From JAZKFR01 sp040386295 (lineage in GTDB: Bacteria; Pseudomonadota; Gammaproteobacteria; Burkholderiales; Rhodocyclaceae), in assembly GCA_040386295.1 (NCBI GenBank), contig JAZKFR010000122.1:1-13806 (forward strand): 13,806 nt of DNA, read 5' to 3'. Of this stretch, positions 7,538 through 13,806 are shown piece by piece. Both the position numbers and the translations under genes were made by a program. How positions within the stretch are numbered: position 1 is the stretch's first letter; every line of letters begins with the position of its first letter. Below the pieces are notes generated by a model that saw only the letters and a list, made by a program, of their open reading frames with translations, made no database searches and was not told where the DNA came from.

Positions 7538-9154
7538 ATGAATTTGCTTAAAAGAATGCAGCTCGCCCCTGCGCTTGCTTTGTTTTTTATGCTCTTGCTC
7601 GCTGCCGTTAACGATCACTCTTTGAGTAAGCAGAATCGCGCCTTGGAAGAGCTGGTTGGTACGCGTACGCAGTATCGCCAGCTGGTAGCCGATACCAAGT
7701 CAGGTGTGCTCGATATTCATGCGCGTAGTTATCGTTTGATGACTTGGAGCGAGATGCTCGGAACAGAAAAAATGGAAGCTGAAACCAAAGCACTGTCAGC
7801 TGAAATGGGAAAAGTCGTCGGTGATTTTGCGCTGTGGAGTCGCCAGGAAAATCTCACCGAAGGTGAGCAAAAGCTGGTTCGTCCCTTGAGCGAAGGGTTG
7901 GGCAAATACCAGCACGATATTGCGCAAGCGCTTGATCTTGCTTCAGTGGACGTGAATACCGGTGTTGCCGCGATGCAGACCGCTGACGCTAGCTTCAAGC
8001 AGCTGAGCTCGTTTCTGAACGATTTACTTGAGGTTGAACAAGCATTGAGCCAAGCGGCTTTTGTTGAAGCGCAGGAGACCTATCATCAAGCGCGTCTTGT
8101 GTTGATTGTGACGCTTCTTTGCGCGCTTTTTTTTGCGGCAGCAGTCAGTTTTTTCATGGCACGAGGAATCGTCGAGCGAATTGCTCAGGCGTGCAAAATT
8201 TCACGCCGTATTGCGGATGGAGATCTGACCAGTGTGATCAAAGCAGATGGGCAAGATGAGGTGAGTGAATTGCTTGATGCTTTGCGTTTGATGCAGTCCA
8301 GATTGTGCGAATTGATTGGTTCGATTGCCGACAATGCGCTAGTGCTTAATTTGTCTGCTGAGCATATGTCCACTGCGATGGGGAGTATCAATCAAACGGT
8401 GCATACACAAGGCGAGTCATTGGCGAGCACGGCGGCTGCGGTTGAAGAGATGGTGACCAGTTTGGAACAGGTTGCGCACAACACTACCCAAGTCAAGGGC
8501 GTTGCCGAGCAGACAACGGCGATTGCCGATATGGGTGAGCAGATGGTTGATCGTGTCGCGACCGAAATTAGAAAAATTGCGCATAGCGTTGGTTCTACCT
8601 CTGGTTCGATTCAAGCCTTGCAGACTGGTTCGCAATCAATTGGACATGTTGCGACTACGATTAAAGAAATTGCCGATCAGACCAACTTACTCGCTTTAAA
8701 TGCGGCGATTGAAGCCGCGCGTGCTGGGGGGGCGGGACGCGGTTTTGCCGTTGTCGCCGATGAGGTGCGTAAACTAGCCGAGCGCGCGAGCAAATCAACC
8801 GACGAAATCAAGCGAAAGAGCAGTGTGGTTCAGGGCGAAATTGAGGAAACCATTCGTCAAATGGCTGATCTCTCATCCTTGGCGAGCAACAGTATTGCCA
8901 TGATAGAAAATTTACAAAACCCCTTATCGGCTTTGCGTGGCTCGTCATCTAAGGCTTTACAAGGGCTTTTAGAGTTGTCTGATTCTGCGGCGGAGCAACG
9001 CCAAGCGGGGACTCAGATTGCACAGAATGTTGAGAAAATCGCACAAGTGAGCGAGGACAATGGACATGCTGCGCATCAAGGCTATGATCTTGCGCAGAAA
9101 TTAAAACAGACGGCTGAGTCCTTACAGACTTTAGTCGCGCGTTTTCGGCGTTAG
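7538..9154 (+). CDS. Methyl-accepting chemotaxis protein with a helical-bundle sensor domain
   Basis: This is a 538-residue transmembrane chemoreceptor. Segment TM1 spans about 8-25, a mostly helical periplasmic domain 26-186 (4HB_MCP-like), TM2 187-207, a HAMP linker 208-262 and the cytoplasmic signalling rod 263-538. The conserved hairpin tip that binds CheA and CheW is at about 376-415, from EIADQTNLLALNAAIEAARAG to RGFAVVADEVRKLAERAS. It differs from the common form by Gly-Gly-Ala-Gly where Gly-Glu-Gln-Gly is usual. The protein ends LVARFRR, so it lacks the C-terminal NWETF-type pentapeptide that tethers CheR and CheB in some receptors. The role is to couple a periplasmic signal to CheA autophosphorylation and flagellar or pilus-based motility. 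The upstream Cache gene may supply a ligand-binding partner. No other che genes are in the window. A seven-G run (8726-8732) encodes the unusual tip glycines. Confidence 0.95.
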   Translation: MNLLKRMQLAPALALFFMLLLAAVNDHSLSKQNRALEELVGTRTQYRQLVADTKSGVLDIHARSYRLMTWSEMLGTEKMEAETKALSAEMGKVVGDFALWSRQENLTEGEQKLVRPLSEGLGKYQHDIAQALDLASVDVNTGVAAMQTADASFKQLSSFLNDLLEVEQALSQAAFVEAQETYHQARLVLIVTLLCALFFAAAVSFFMARGIVERIAQACKISRRIADGDLTSVIKADGQDEVSELLDALRLMQSRLCELIGSIADNALVLNLSAEHMSTAMGSINQTVHTQGESLASTAAAVEEMVTSLEQVAHNTTQVKGVAEQTTAIADMGEQMVDRVATEIRKIAHSVGSTSGSIQALQTGSQSIGHVATTIKEIADQTNLLALNAAIEAARAGGAGRGFAVVADEVRKLAERASKSTDEIKRKSSVVQGEIEETIRQMADLSSLASNSIAMIENLQNPLSALRGSSSKALQGLLELSDSAAEQRQAGTQIAQNVEKIAQVSEDNGHAAHQGYDLAQKLKQTAESLQTLVARFRR

Positions 9155-9195
9155 TAGCACGTCTTTTCGCTACGTTTTAAATTTGGATCGAAGTA

Positions 9196-10275
9196 ATGAG
9201 TCAGCAAAAAAAATACAGCACAGACGACCTGCGCATCAAAGAAATTAAAGAGCTGGCGTCGCCTGAGCAGCTTTCTCGCGCGCTGACGCTGAGTGTATCC
9301 GCAGCAGAAACCACTTATTTTGCACGGCAAAACATACACGGGATTTTGCATGGGGCAGATGATCGACTCTTGGTCGTGATCGGCCCCTGCTCGATTCACG
9401 ACGTTGATAGCGCACTCGAATACGCGCAAAAGCTCAAAGCAGTCAGCCCCCGTTTTTCTGAAGAATTGCTGCTGGTCATGCGTGTTTACTTTGAGAAGCC
9501 ACGGACCACGGTGGGTTGGAAGGGCTTGATTAACGATCCCGGCTTGGATAACAGTTTTCGCATCAACGAGGGGCTGAATTTGGCGCGCCGCTTGTTGCTC
9601 GACATCAATCAGCTCGGCCTGCCTTGCGCGACCGAGTTTTTGGACGCCATCACGCCGCAATACACGGCAGACCTCATTGCCTGGGGCGCGATTGGCGCAC
9701 GCACCACCGAATCGCAGGTACATCGCGAGTTGGCGTCTGGTTTGTCCTGTCCGGTTGGCTTCAAGAACGGAACCGATGGCAATGTGCACATCGCTATCGA
9801 TGCGATTCGTGCGGCGCAAGCACCACATCATTTTTTGTCGGTGACCAAGGCGGGGCGTTCGGCGATTGTGTCGACCAAGGGAAACGAGGATTGCCACGTC
9901 ATTCTGCGCGGCGGCAAAACGCCAAATTACGAGGCCGCGCAAGTGAATGCTGCGTGTCAAGAAATTGCCAACGCCGGCTTGGCTGCGCGGCTGATGGTCG
10001 ACTGTTCGCACGGCAATAGCTTGAAGCAGTACCGACGCCAGATCGATGTTGCTGCTGATGTTGCGCGCCAACTGGCTGCGGGTGAGCAACGCATTATCGG
10101 CGTGATGCTTGAGTCGCACTTACAAGAAGGGCGACAAGATCTGGTGCCTGGACAAGCGCTTGAGTACGGCAAAAGTATTACCGACGCCTGCCTGGGCTGG
10201 GACGATAGTCTTGCCTTGCTCGAGTTATTGGCACAGGCGGTGAGCGCGCGCCGTATTCGTAAAGCAGCGCCGTAG
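9196..10275 (+). CDS. aroG: 3-deoxy-7-phosphoheptulonate (DAHP) synthase, class I AroG type
   Basis: This 359-residue cytosolic enzyme condenses phosphoenolpyruvate and erythrose 4-phosphate to DAHP, the first step of the shikimate pathway to Phe, Tyr and Trp. It aligns with E. coli AroG at a constant offset of four residues. The metal ligands are Cys65 in VVIGPCSIHD, His272 in DCSHGNS, Glu306 in VMLESHL and Asp330 in SITDACLGW. Substrate-binding stretches RVYFEKPRTTVGWKG and GFKNGTDG are intact. The N-terminal DDLRIKEIKEL segment, which in AroG contributes to the inhibitor site, is present, as are Pro154 and Ser184 at known feedback positions. The enzyme is therefore probably feedback-inhibited, although Phe versus Tyr specificity cannot be settled by eye. 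A GGATCGAAG ribosome region precedes the ATG. It starts 41 bases after the receptor stop and is followed at once by the glycosyltransferase gene, so these downstream genes probably share its transcript. Confidence 0.96.
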   Translation: MSQQKKYSTDDLRIKEIKELASPEQLSRALTLSVSAAETTYFARQNIHGILHGADDRLLVVIGPCSIHDVDSALEYAQKLKAVSPRFSEELLLVMRVYFEKPRTTVGWKGLINDPGLDNSFRINEGLNLARRLLLDINQLGLPCATEFLDAITPQYTADLIAWGAIGARTTESQVHRELASGLSCPVGFKNGTDGNVHIAIDAIRAAQAPHHFLSVTKAGRSAIVSTKGNEDCHVILRGGKTPNYEAAQVNAACQEIANAGLAARLMVDCSHGNSLKQYRRQIDVAADVARQLAAGEQRIIGVMLESHLQEGRQDLVPGQALEYGKSITDACLGWDDSLALLELLAQAVSARRIRKAAP

Positions 10276-10338
10276 ATGCGATTGCCGTCCATTTTTAGTC
10301 GGCGCGATGTTGTAGTAGAAAACGCAGGGCAAAAAGCT

Positions 10339-11910
10339 ATGCCTACGCTTAAGCCTACGCCTACGCCGCTCAGTTGCTTAAGCACTCGTTTCTTCTGGTC
10401 AGTGCTTTGTGTCTTGCTGTTGGCGCGTGCTGGTTTAGCTGCGCTGCTGCCGATGACGGGCGATGAAGCTTATTTCGTGCTCTGGGGTGAGCGTCTGGCT
10501 GCGGGCTATTACGACCATCCGCCGATGGTCGGCTGGTGGCTGCACGCGCTGCTGCATTTCTCGCGTGCCGAATGGGTTTTGCGTTTGCCAGCGCTGCTGT
10601 TGCCGCTTCTACTGGCTGCCGTGGCTTACTGGCTGCTGCTTAGGCAAGGCGTGTTGCGCGCGCGCGCAGCGGCGCTTTTGATTCTGTTGGCGCCGGTCAA
10701 TGTTTGGAATGTGTTGATTACGACCGATACGCCGGTGCTGTTGTTTAGCTTGCTTTCAGCGCTCGCTTATTTGTCGGCACAAACAGCCAAGCGGCAAGCT
10801 GTGTATCTGCTGGGCTACGCGCTTGCCGGCGCTTTTTTGGGTCTGGCTTTTCTCGGTAAATACTTTGCTGCTTTGCTTGGCATTGCCTACCTGGTGCACA
10901 CCCTACGTGTGAGGGGCGTTCGTGGTGTTGGCGCGCTGATGCTGTTGTTGCTCGTCGCTTTGCCAGCGCCGCTGTTCAATCTGTGGTGGAACAGTGCGCA
11001 TTGCTGGGACAACATTCTGTTCAATTTTGTCAATCGCCAGCAGGCGGTCGTGCCTTCGTGGCGCAATCCTGTGTTCTATGCTTTGGCCATGTTTTATTTG
11101 CTCACCCCTTGGCTGCTCTCAGCCTTGTGGCGCGCGCGGCAGCGGGTGCGCGCGGCCTTGTCTGAGCAGCTTGAAGTGCGCAGCTTGCTTTATTTGGCGG
11201 CGCTGCCCTTGGGTTTTTTGGCCTTGCTGTCCTGCTTTCGGCCGGTTGGTCTGCATTGGCCTGTGGCGTTTATCCCCTTTGTCTTGCTTCTGGCTGCCTA
11301 TGTTCTGCCTTTGCCGCAGCTTGATCGTGTGCTGCGTTACTCGGCATTTTTTGCGCTTGCGCACTGGGCGCTGATCGTCGCGCTTGCGCTGACGCCTGTG
11401 CAAACCTGGCGCCATAGCGCTCAGTACGACAGCATCGTGCTGACCACCGATACCCAGGGCTTGCTCGCCGCGCTGGCGCCCTATGCGCAAAACTATGTTT
11501 TGGCCAGCGAGGGGTATTCGCCTGCAGCGATTTTGGCTTTTCACGCACAAAAGCCGGTGCCTGTTTTTGGCGAAGGTTCGCTGCACGCGCGTCAGGACGA
11601 TTCGTTCAGCGATTGGCGTGCGTTCGACGGGGGCAATATCCTGATCCTGAAAAAAGGCAGCAACTCGCCCGACGCACTGAGCTCGGCCTACGCGGATTAT
11701 TTTTCGCGCATTGAGTTTCGTCAGCTTGAGTTTGCTGGCGCGCAGTACTCGCTTGTGCTCGGTCAGGGCTACCGCTACGAGGATTATCGCGAGCAAGTTC
11801 TGCGCCGTATTCGTGCGCGCTTTTATCGTATTCCGGCTTGGTTACCGCAGCGTCGTGACTGTCCTTTTACGGCGCGCTATTTTCCTGACGAGTTGGCTCA
11901 TGCAAACTAA
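10339..11910 (+). CDS. GT39/ArnT-like polytopic glycosyltransferase
   Basis: This is an integral membrane glycosyltransferase of the PMT_2/ArnT kind, 523 residues from this start, rich in hydrophobic helices. TM1 (about 17-37) leads into the conserved first outer loop, MTGDEAYFVLWGERL then GYYDHPPMVGWW, in which Asp42-Glu43 match the catalytic acidic pair. ITTDTPVLLF (127-136) and FLGKYFA (171-177) are further family landmarks. The C-terminal ~130 residues form a soluble, probably periplasmic domain. Relatives use polyprenyl-phosphate-linked sugars and transfer them to lipid A, protein or other surface acceptors. The UbiA-type enzyme encoded next, overlapping by 11 bases, could make such a donor. 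Start choice: an ATG at 10276 abuts the aroG stop but lacks a ribosome site and adds 21 polar residues. The ATG at 10339 has AGGG nine bases upstream and sits just before TM1, so I prefer it. Sugar and acceptor are unknown. Confidence 0.87.
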   Translation: MPTLKPTPTPLSCLSTRFFWSVLCVLLLARAGLAALLPMTGDEAYFVLWGERLAAGYYDHPPMVGWWLHALLHFSRAEWVLRLPALLLPLLLAAVAYWLLLRQGVLRARAAALLILLAPVNVWNVLITTDTPVLLFSLLSALAYLSAQTAKRQAVYLLGYALAGAFLGLAFLGKYFAALLGIAYLVHTLRVRGVRGVGALMLLLLVALPAPLFNLWWNSAHCWDNILFNFVNRQQAVVPSWRNPVFYALAMFYLLTPWLLSALWRARQRVRAALSEQLEVRSLLYLAALPLGFLALLSCFRPVGLHWPVAFIPFVLLLAAYVLPLPQLDRVLRYSAFFALAHWALIVALALTPVQTWRHSAQYDSIVLTTDTQGLLAALAPYAQNYVLASEGYSPAAILAFHAQKPVPVFGEGSLHARQDDSFSDWRAFDGGNILILKKGSNSPDALSSAYADYFSRIEFRQLEFAGAQYSLVLGQGYRYEDYREQVLRRIRARFYRIPAWLPQRRDCPFTARYFPDELAHAN

Positions 11911-12799
11911 TCAAACTAATCGGCTACTGCGCTTTTGGCGCCCCGCTGTGCAGCTGTTGCGCCCTTATCAGTGGGTCAAGAGCCTATTCGTTTTGCTCGG
12001 TTTGCTCTTTAGCCACGCTTGGTCTGAGCTGGCTTTACGCAACAGTGTGTTGCTGGCGACCGTTGCTTTTGCCTTAGCGGCTTCGGCGGTTTATGTCTTC
12101 AACGATCTGAACGATCGCGAGCAAGATCGAGCCCATCCGCAAAAGTCGAAACGTCCTTTAGCCGCTGGAACCGTACGCGTGCGCGACGCGCTCTGGCTCG
12201 GGCTGCTTTGCCTGTTTGCTGCACTGTTTCTGGCTTATCAGGCTGCGCCCCTGGTTTGCTTGATCATCGTCGCCTATCTCTTGCTCAACCTGGCTTATTC
12301 CTTGGCGCTCAAGCACATTGTTTTGCTCGACGTTTTTGTCATCGCGACTGGTTTCATGCTGCGCATTTTGGCGGGCACCCTAGGCGTCGGCATTGCGCCT
12401 TCGCACTGGTTATTGCTGTGCGGTTTGATGCTGACCTTGTTGCTCGGCTTTGCTAAACGGCGCGCTGAGTTAAAGGCCTTGGCGCAACCCAGTAGGGCGC
12501 AGCGCAAGGTGCTGGCTGAGTACGATTTGCACTTGCTCGATCAAATTATTGCCGTCTGCGCAGCTTGCACCATCATCAGTTATGGGCTGTACACGGTGAG
12601 TGCTGAAACCTTGCTTACGCAAGGAACGGATCATCTGATCTATACCGTTCCTTTTGTTGTCTATGGCGTTTTTCGTTACCTCTTCTTGCTGCATAGACGC
12701 ACTCTGGCCGATGATCCAAGCAGCGCGCTTTTGCGTGACAGGCATCTACTTTTTTCTTGTCTGGGCTGGCTATTGAGTGTGCTGCTGATTATTTTTTAG
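11900..12799 (+). CDS. UbiA-family prenyltransferase, decaprenyl-phosphate phosphoribosyltransferase type
   Basis: This 299-residue membrane protein has about eight to nine hydrophobic helices. The first aspartate motif, NDLNDREQDRAHP (68-80), continues into QKSKRPLAAG, the form seen in DPPR synthases such as mycobacterial Rv3806c rather than in quinone or heme prenyltransferases. LRPYQWVKSLFVL (20-32) and YSLALKHIVLLDVFVIATGFMLRILAG (133-159) also fit that branch, as does DDPSSALLRDRHLL near the end. The family reaction moves a 5-phosphoribosyl group from PRPP to a polyprenyl phosphate at the cytoplasmic membrane. This is the first committed step towards decaprenyl-phosphoryl ribose or arabinose donors. 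The start is the ATG inside the last codons of the glycosyltransferase gene, with GAG seven bases upstream, consistent with translational coupling. An in-frame ATG 189 bases earlier is rejected. DprE1/DprE2-like epimerase genes and a phosphatase are not in the window. The lipid chain length is not known. Confidence 0.88.
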   Translation: MQTNQTNRLLRFWRPAVQLLRPYQWVKSLFVLLGLLFSHAWSELALRNSVLLATVAFALAASAVYVFNDLNDREQDRAHPQKSKRPLAAGTVRVRDALWLGLLCLFAALFLAYQAAPLVCLIIVAYLLLNLAYSLALKHIVLLDVFVIATGFMLRILAGTLGVGIAPSHWLLLCGLMLTLLLGFAKRRAELKALAQPSRAQRKVLAEYDLHLLDQIIAVCAACTIISYGLYTVSAETLLTQGTDHLIYTVPFVVYGVFRYLFLLHRRTLADDPSSALLRDRHLLFSCLGWLLSVLLIIF

Positions 12800-12846
12800 G
12801 CGCCGTGTGCTCAGGTCGCTTGCGTGAAGTGTGTGAATTGACTCGG

Positions 12847-12882
12847 CGCTTTGGGGCATCGAAGCATTCGACCTTTAAAGCG
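12847..12882 (+). terminator. Hairpin between the convergent genes, possible terminator
   Basis: CGCTTTGGGG (12847-12856) pairs with CCTTTAAAGCG (12873-12882 region) using three G-U pairs. Inside it TCGAA (12859-12863) pairs with TTCGA (12867-12871) around a GCA loop. The G-U pairs make the structure stronger in plus-strand RNA, so it would mainly serve the prenyltransferase transcript. No T-tract follows on either strand. Confidence 0.4.
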
Positions 12883-12886
12883 AGCC

Positions 12887-13306
12887 TCAAAGCACTTCGG
12901 CGCAGAAAGCGGCTGGCGTGACGATGCGCACCCGACCGGCGTTACCTAGTTGCAGTAGGCCAGCGCGACGATCGCCAGTGACTAAATAATCTGCTTCGCT
13001 GGCTAAAACCATCGCAAGCAGAAACGCATCGTTTGGATCATGTACGTGCATAGTTTTGGGCAGAGGGGGTAGGGCGCTTAGCACAAGCGCACGCTGCATG
13101 TTGTTCACCATGGCACCGATACGGTGGGCGGGCAGGAGCCTTTTGAGCTTGGGGTAACGGCTTGCCCGGCGCAATTCGTCGAGTTGCGCTGTCGAAGTCA
13201 CCAGGGTAAAACGCGCCGCGCGCCAAGCGCGATAGATCGTCTCTGGTGAGCCATGAGGTGAAATTAAGGCTCCGAGCAGTACATTGGTGTCGAGAATGAC
13301 GCGCAT
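12887..13306 (-). CDS. PIN-domain ribonuclease, putative type II toxin
   Basis: This 139-residue protein fits the PIN-family putative toxin group (COG1569-like). The acidic metal site is complete: Asp6 in VILDTNVLLGAL, Glu44 in STAQLDELRR, Asp90/Asp93 in HVHDPNDAFLLAMV and Asp112 in DYLVTGDRR. PIN domains of this kind are small Mg- or Mn-dependent endoribonucleases that cut tRNA, rRNA or mRNA until held by an antitoxin. The start codon has a strong purine-rich site (GGAAGGA) six bases upstream. The ribbon-helix-helix gene lies 75 bases upstream on the same strand, the usual antitoxin-first order. The gene converges on the prenyltransferase gene, with 87 bases between their stops. All catalytic residues are present, so the nuclease should be active; the target is unknown. 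Confidence 0.9.
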   Translation of the reverse strand: MRVILDTNVLLGALISPHGSPETIYRAWRAARFTLVTSTAQLDELRRASRYPKLKRLLPAHRIGAMVNNMQRALVLSALPPLPKTMHVHDPNDAFLLAMVLASEADYLVTGDRRAGLLQLGNAGRVRIVTPAAFCAEVL

Positions 13307-13381
13307 TAGTGTCCTTCCGATTCGGCAATCAATTTTGGCTTGTTTGGCCTAGTTTGTTTCTAGTCGAATTTGCGTGCAGGC

Positions 13382-13681
13382 TCACTTTGTATCGCTCTGC
13401 GCAGGCAGGCTTTGTGGCTTGTCTGTTAGAGCTGATTTGGCGATAGGGTCGCGCGCCCATTGCACGGCCTCGTCGATTAGGTCGTTTAGGTGAGACTCTG
13501 CGATGTCGCTGGCGGCGTTTTTGGCTTGTTCTGCTGCTTTTTCTAGCAGGTAAGAACGTACTGCTTCTTCAATGAAACGCGATAAATCACCCTTCCGGCC
13601 CCCCCCTTGTGCGGTCATGAACATACGCACGGACTGATCCGTGTCGCTTGATACGGCGATATTCCAACGGACAGAGCTCAT
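13382..13681 (-). CDS. Ribbon-helix-helix protein, likely cognate antitoxin
   Basis: This 99-residue protein begins with a beta-strand-like segment (VRWNIAVSSDTDQSVRMFMTA, 4-24). Helices follow, with GDLSRFIEEAVRSYLLEKA (31-49) matching the CopG/Arc ribbon-helix-helix pattern. The remaining half (about 50-99) is polar with a helical DIAESHLNDLIDEAVQWAR stretch, which could be the arm that wraps the PIN nuclease; the final residues look disordered. From family knowledge such proteins dimerise, bind operator repeats in their own promoter and neutralise the toxin. The start is well supported: AGGAG lies five bases before the ATG. The PIN gene follows 75 bases later, a wider gap than the few bases typical of toxin-antitoxin pairs. 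The coding strand has a run of eight G (plus-strand C at 13599-13606) across Gly26-Gly28. The antitoxin role is inferred from fold and neighbour. Confidence 0.8.
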   Translation of the reverse strand: MSSVRWNIAVSSDTDQSVRMFMTAQGGGRKGDLSRFIEEAVRSYLLEKAAEQAKNAASDIAESHLNDLIDEAVQWARDPIAKSALTDKPQSLPAQSDTK

Positions 13682-13710
13682 ATCTTCTCCTGTGTTTGTG
13701 TGTGTAAGTG

Positions 13711-13739
13711 TTTTTATGCTTATCTGGATTTTAGCGCAA
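13711..13739 (-). promoter_or_regulatory. Candidate promoter of the RHH/PIN unit
   Basis: On the minus strand TTGCGC (13739-13734) is followed after 17 bases by TAAAAA (13716-13711). This would start the transcript near 13704 and leave a leader of about 22 bases carrying the AGGAG site. The spacing is ideal but each box is only a partial consensus match. I see no clear palindromic operator overlapping it; the leader is instead rich in alternating A and C. Confidence 0.35.
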
Positions 13740-13786
13740 GCTATTGCTGTACGCTGCCTTTCTGCGGGCGTTAAGTGGTAACTCTT

Positions 13787-13794
13787 GCTATAGT
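13787..13794 (+). promoter_or_regulatory. Possible extended -10 element at the right edge
   Basis: TGCTATAGT reads as an extended -10 box (TG-N-TATAGT) facing right, divergent from the RHH/PIN unit. No good -35 lies 17 bases upstream. It could drive a gene just outside the window. Confidence 0.25.
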
Positions 13795-13806
13795 GCGGCC
13801 TGCATT

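Noticed and set aside
9151..10119. Long minus-strand open frame opposite aroG (322 codons)
   Set aside because: It lies antisense to a clearly conserved enzyme gene, has no recognisable family motif and an Arg/Gln/His-rich composition typical of an antisense shadow.
11119..11796. Minus-strand open frame opposite the glycosyltransferase gene (225 codons)
   Set aside because: Arg/Gln-rich, no domain or membrane pattern, and fully covered by a gene with family motifs on the plus strand.
11711..11899. Upstream ATG that would extend the UbiA-type protein by 63 residues
   Set aside because: It overlaps 200 bases of the glycosyltransferase gene, and the extra sequence does not resemble the family. 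The ATG at 11900 gives the normal family length and N-terminus.
13787..13806. Beginning of a tRNA or rRNA gene at the right edge
   Set aside because: Only about a dozen bases follow the -10-like element, too few to show any RNA structure.

Overview
The window looks like a stretch of chromosome from a Gram-negative betaproteobacterium of the order Burkholderiales, probably near Oxalobacteraceae. This rests on protein character and on the gene order yhdP – nitrilase-superfamily amidase – tldD – aroG, which I recall as a recurrent block in that order. I could not search to confirm either. Base composition is moderately GC-rich. There are no RNA genes, CRISPR arrays, insertion sequences or attachment sites that I can support. 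No gene-free stretch exceeds 300 bases; the longest is 266 bases, before the chemoreceptor gene.

Layout. Positions 2-4027 hold most of a giant AsmA-like envelope protein (YhdP) whose start lies left of the window. A Nit1-type amidase (4123-5007) and the TldD metalloprotease subunit (5198-6670) follow on the same strand. Next come a small secreted Cache-domain protein (6822-7271) and a methyl-accepting chemotaxis protein (7538-9154). The shikimate-pathway entry enzyme AroG (9196-10275) follows. Tightly joined to it are a GT39/ArnT-like membrane glycosyltransferase (10339-11910) and a UbiA-family enzyme of the decaprenyl-phosphate phosphoribosyltransferase type (11900-12799), which overlap by 11 bases. 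At the right end, on the opposite strand, is a two-gene toxin-antitoxin-like unit: a ribbon-helix-helix protein (13681-13382) upstream of a PIN-domain nuclease (13306-12887).

How the genes may work together. YhdP (outer-membrane lipid homeostasis), the amidase (metabolite repair) and TldD (peptide proteolysis) are housekeeping genes that share a locus more than a pathway. The Cache protein and the receptor may form a two-part sensor: the receptor's own outer domain looks like a plain helical bundle, and the secreted protein supplies a ligand-pocket fold. The last two plus-strand genes make a coherent pair. One is predicted to place a phosphoribosyl group on a polyprenyl phosphate, and the other is of a type that uses polyprenyl-phosphate sugars as donors. 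Together they suggest a pentose-based surface glycosylation or envelope-modification branch. This pair is the most interesting element. The RHH/PIN pair is most likely an autoregulated type II toxin-antitoxin module. It carries a run of eight G residues near the start of the antitoxin gene that could be prone to slippage.
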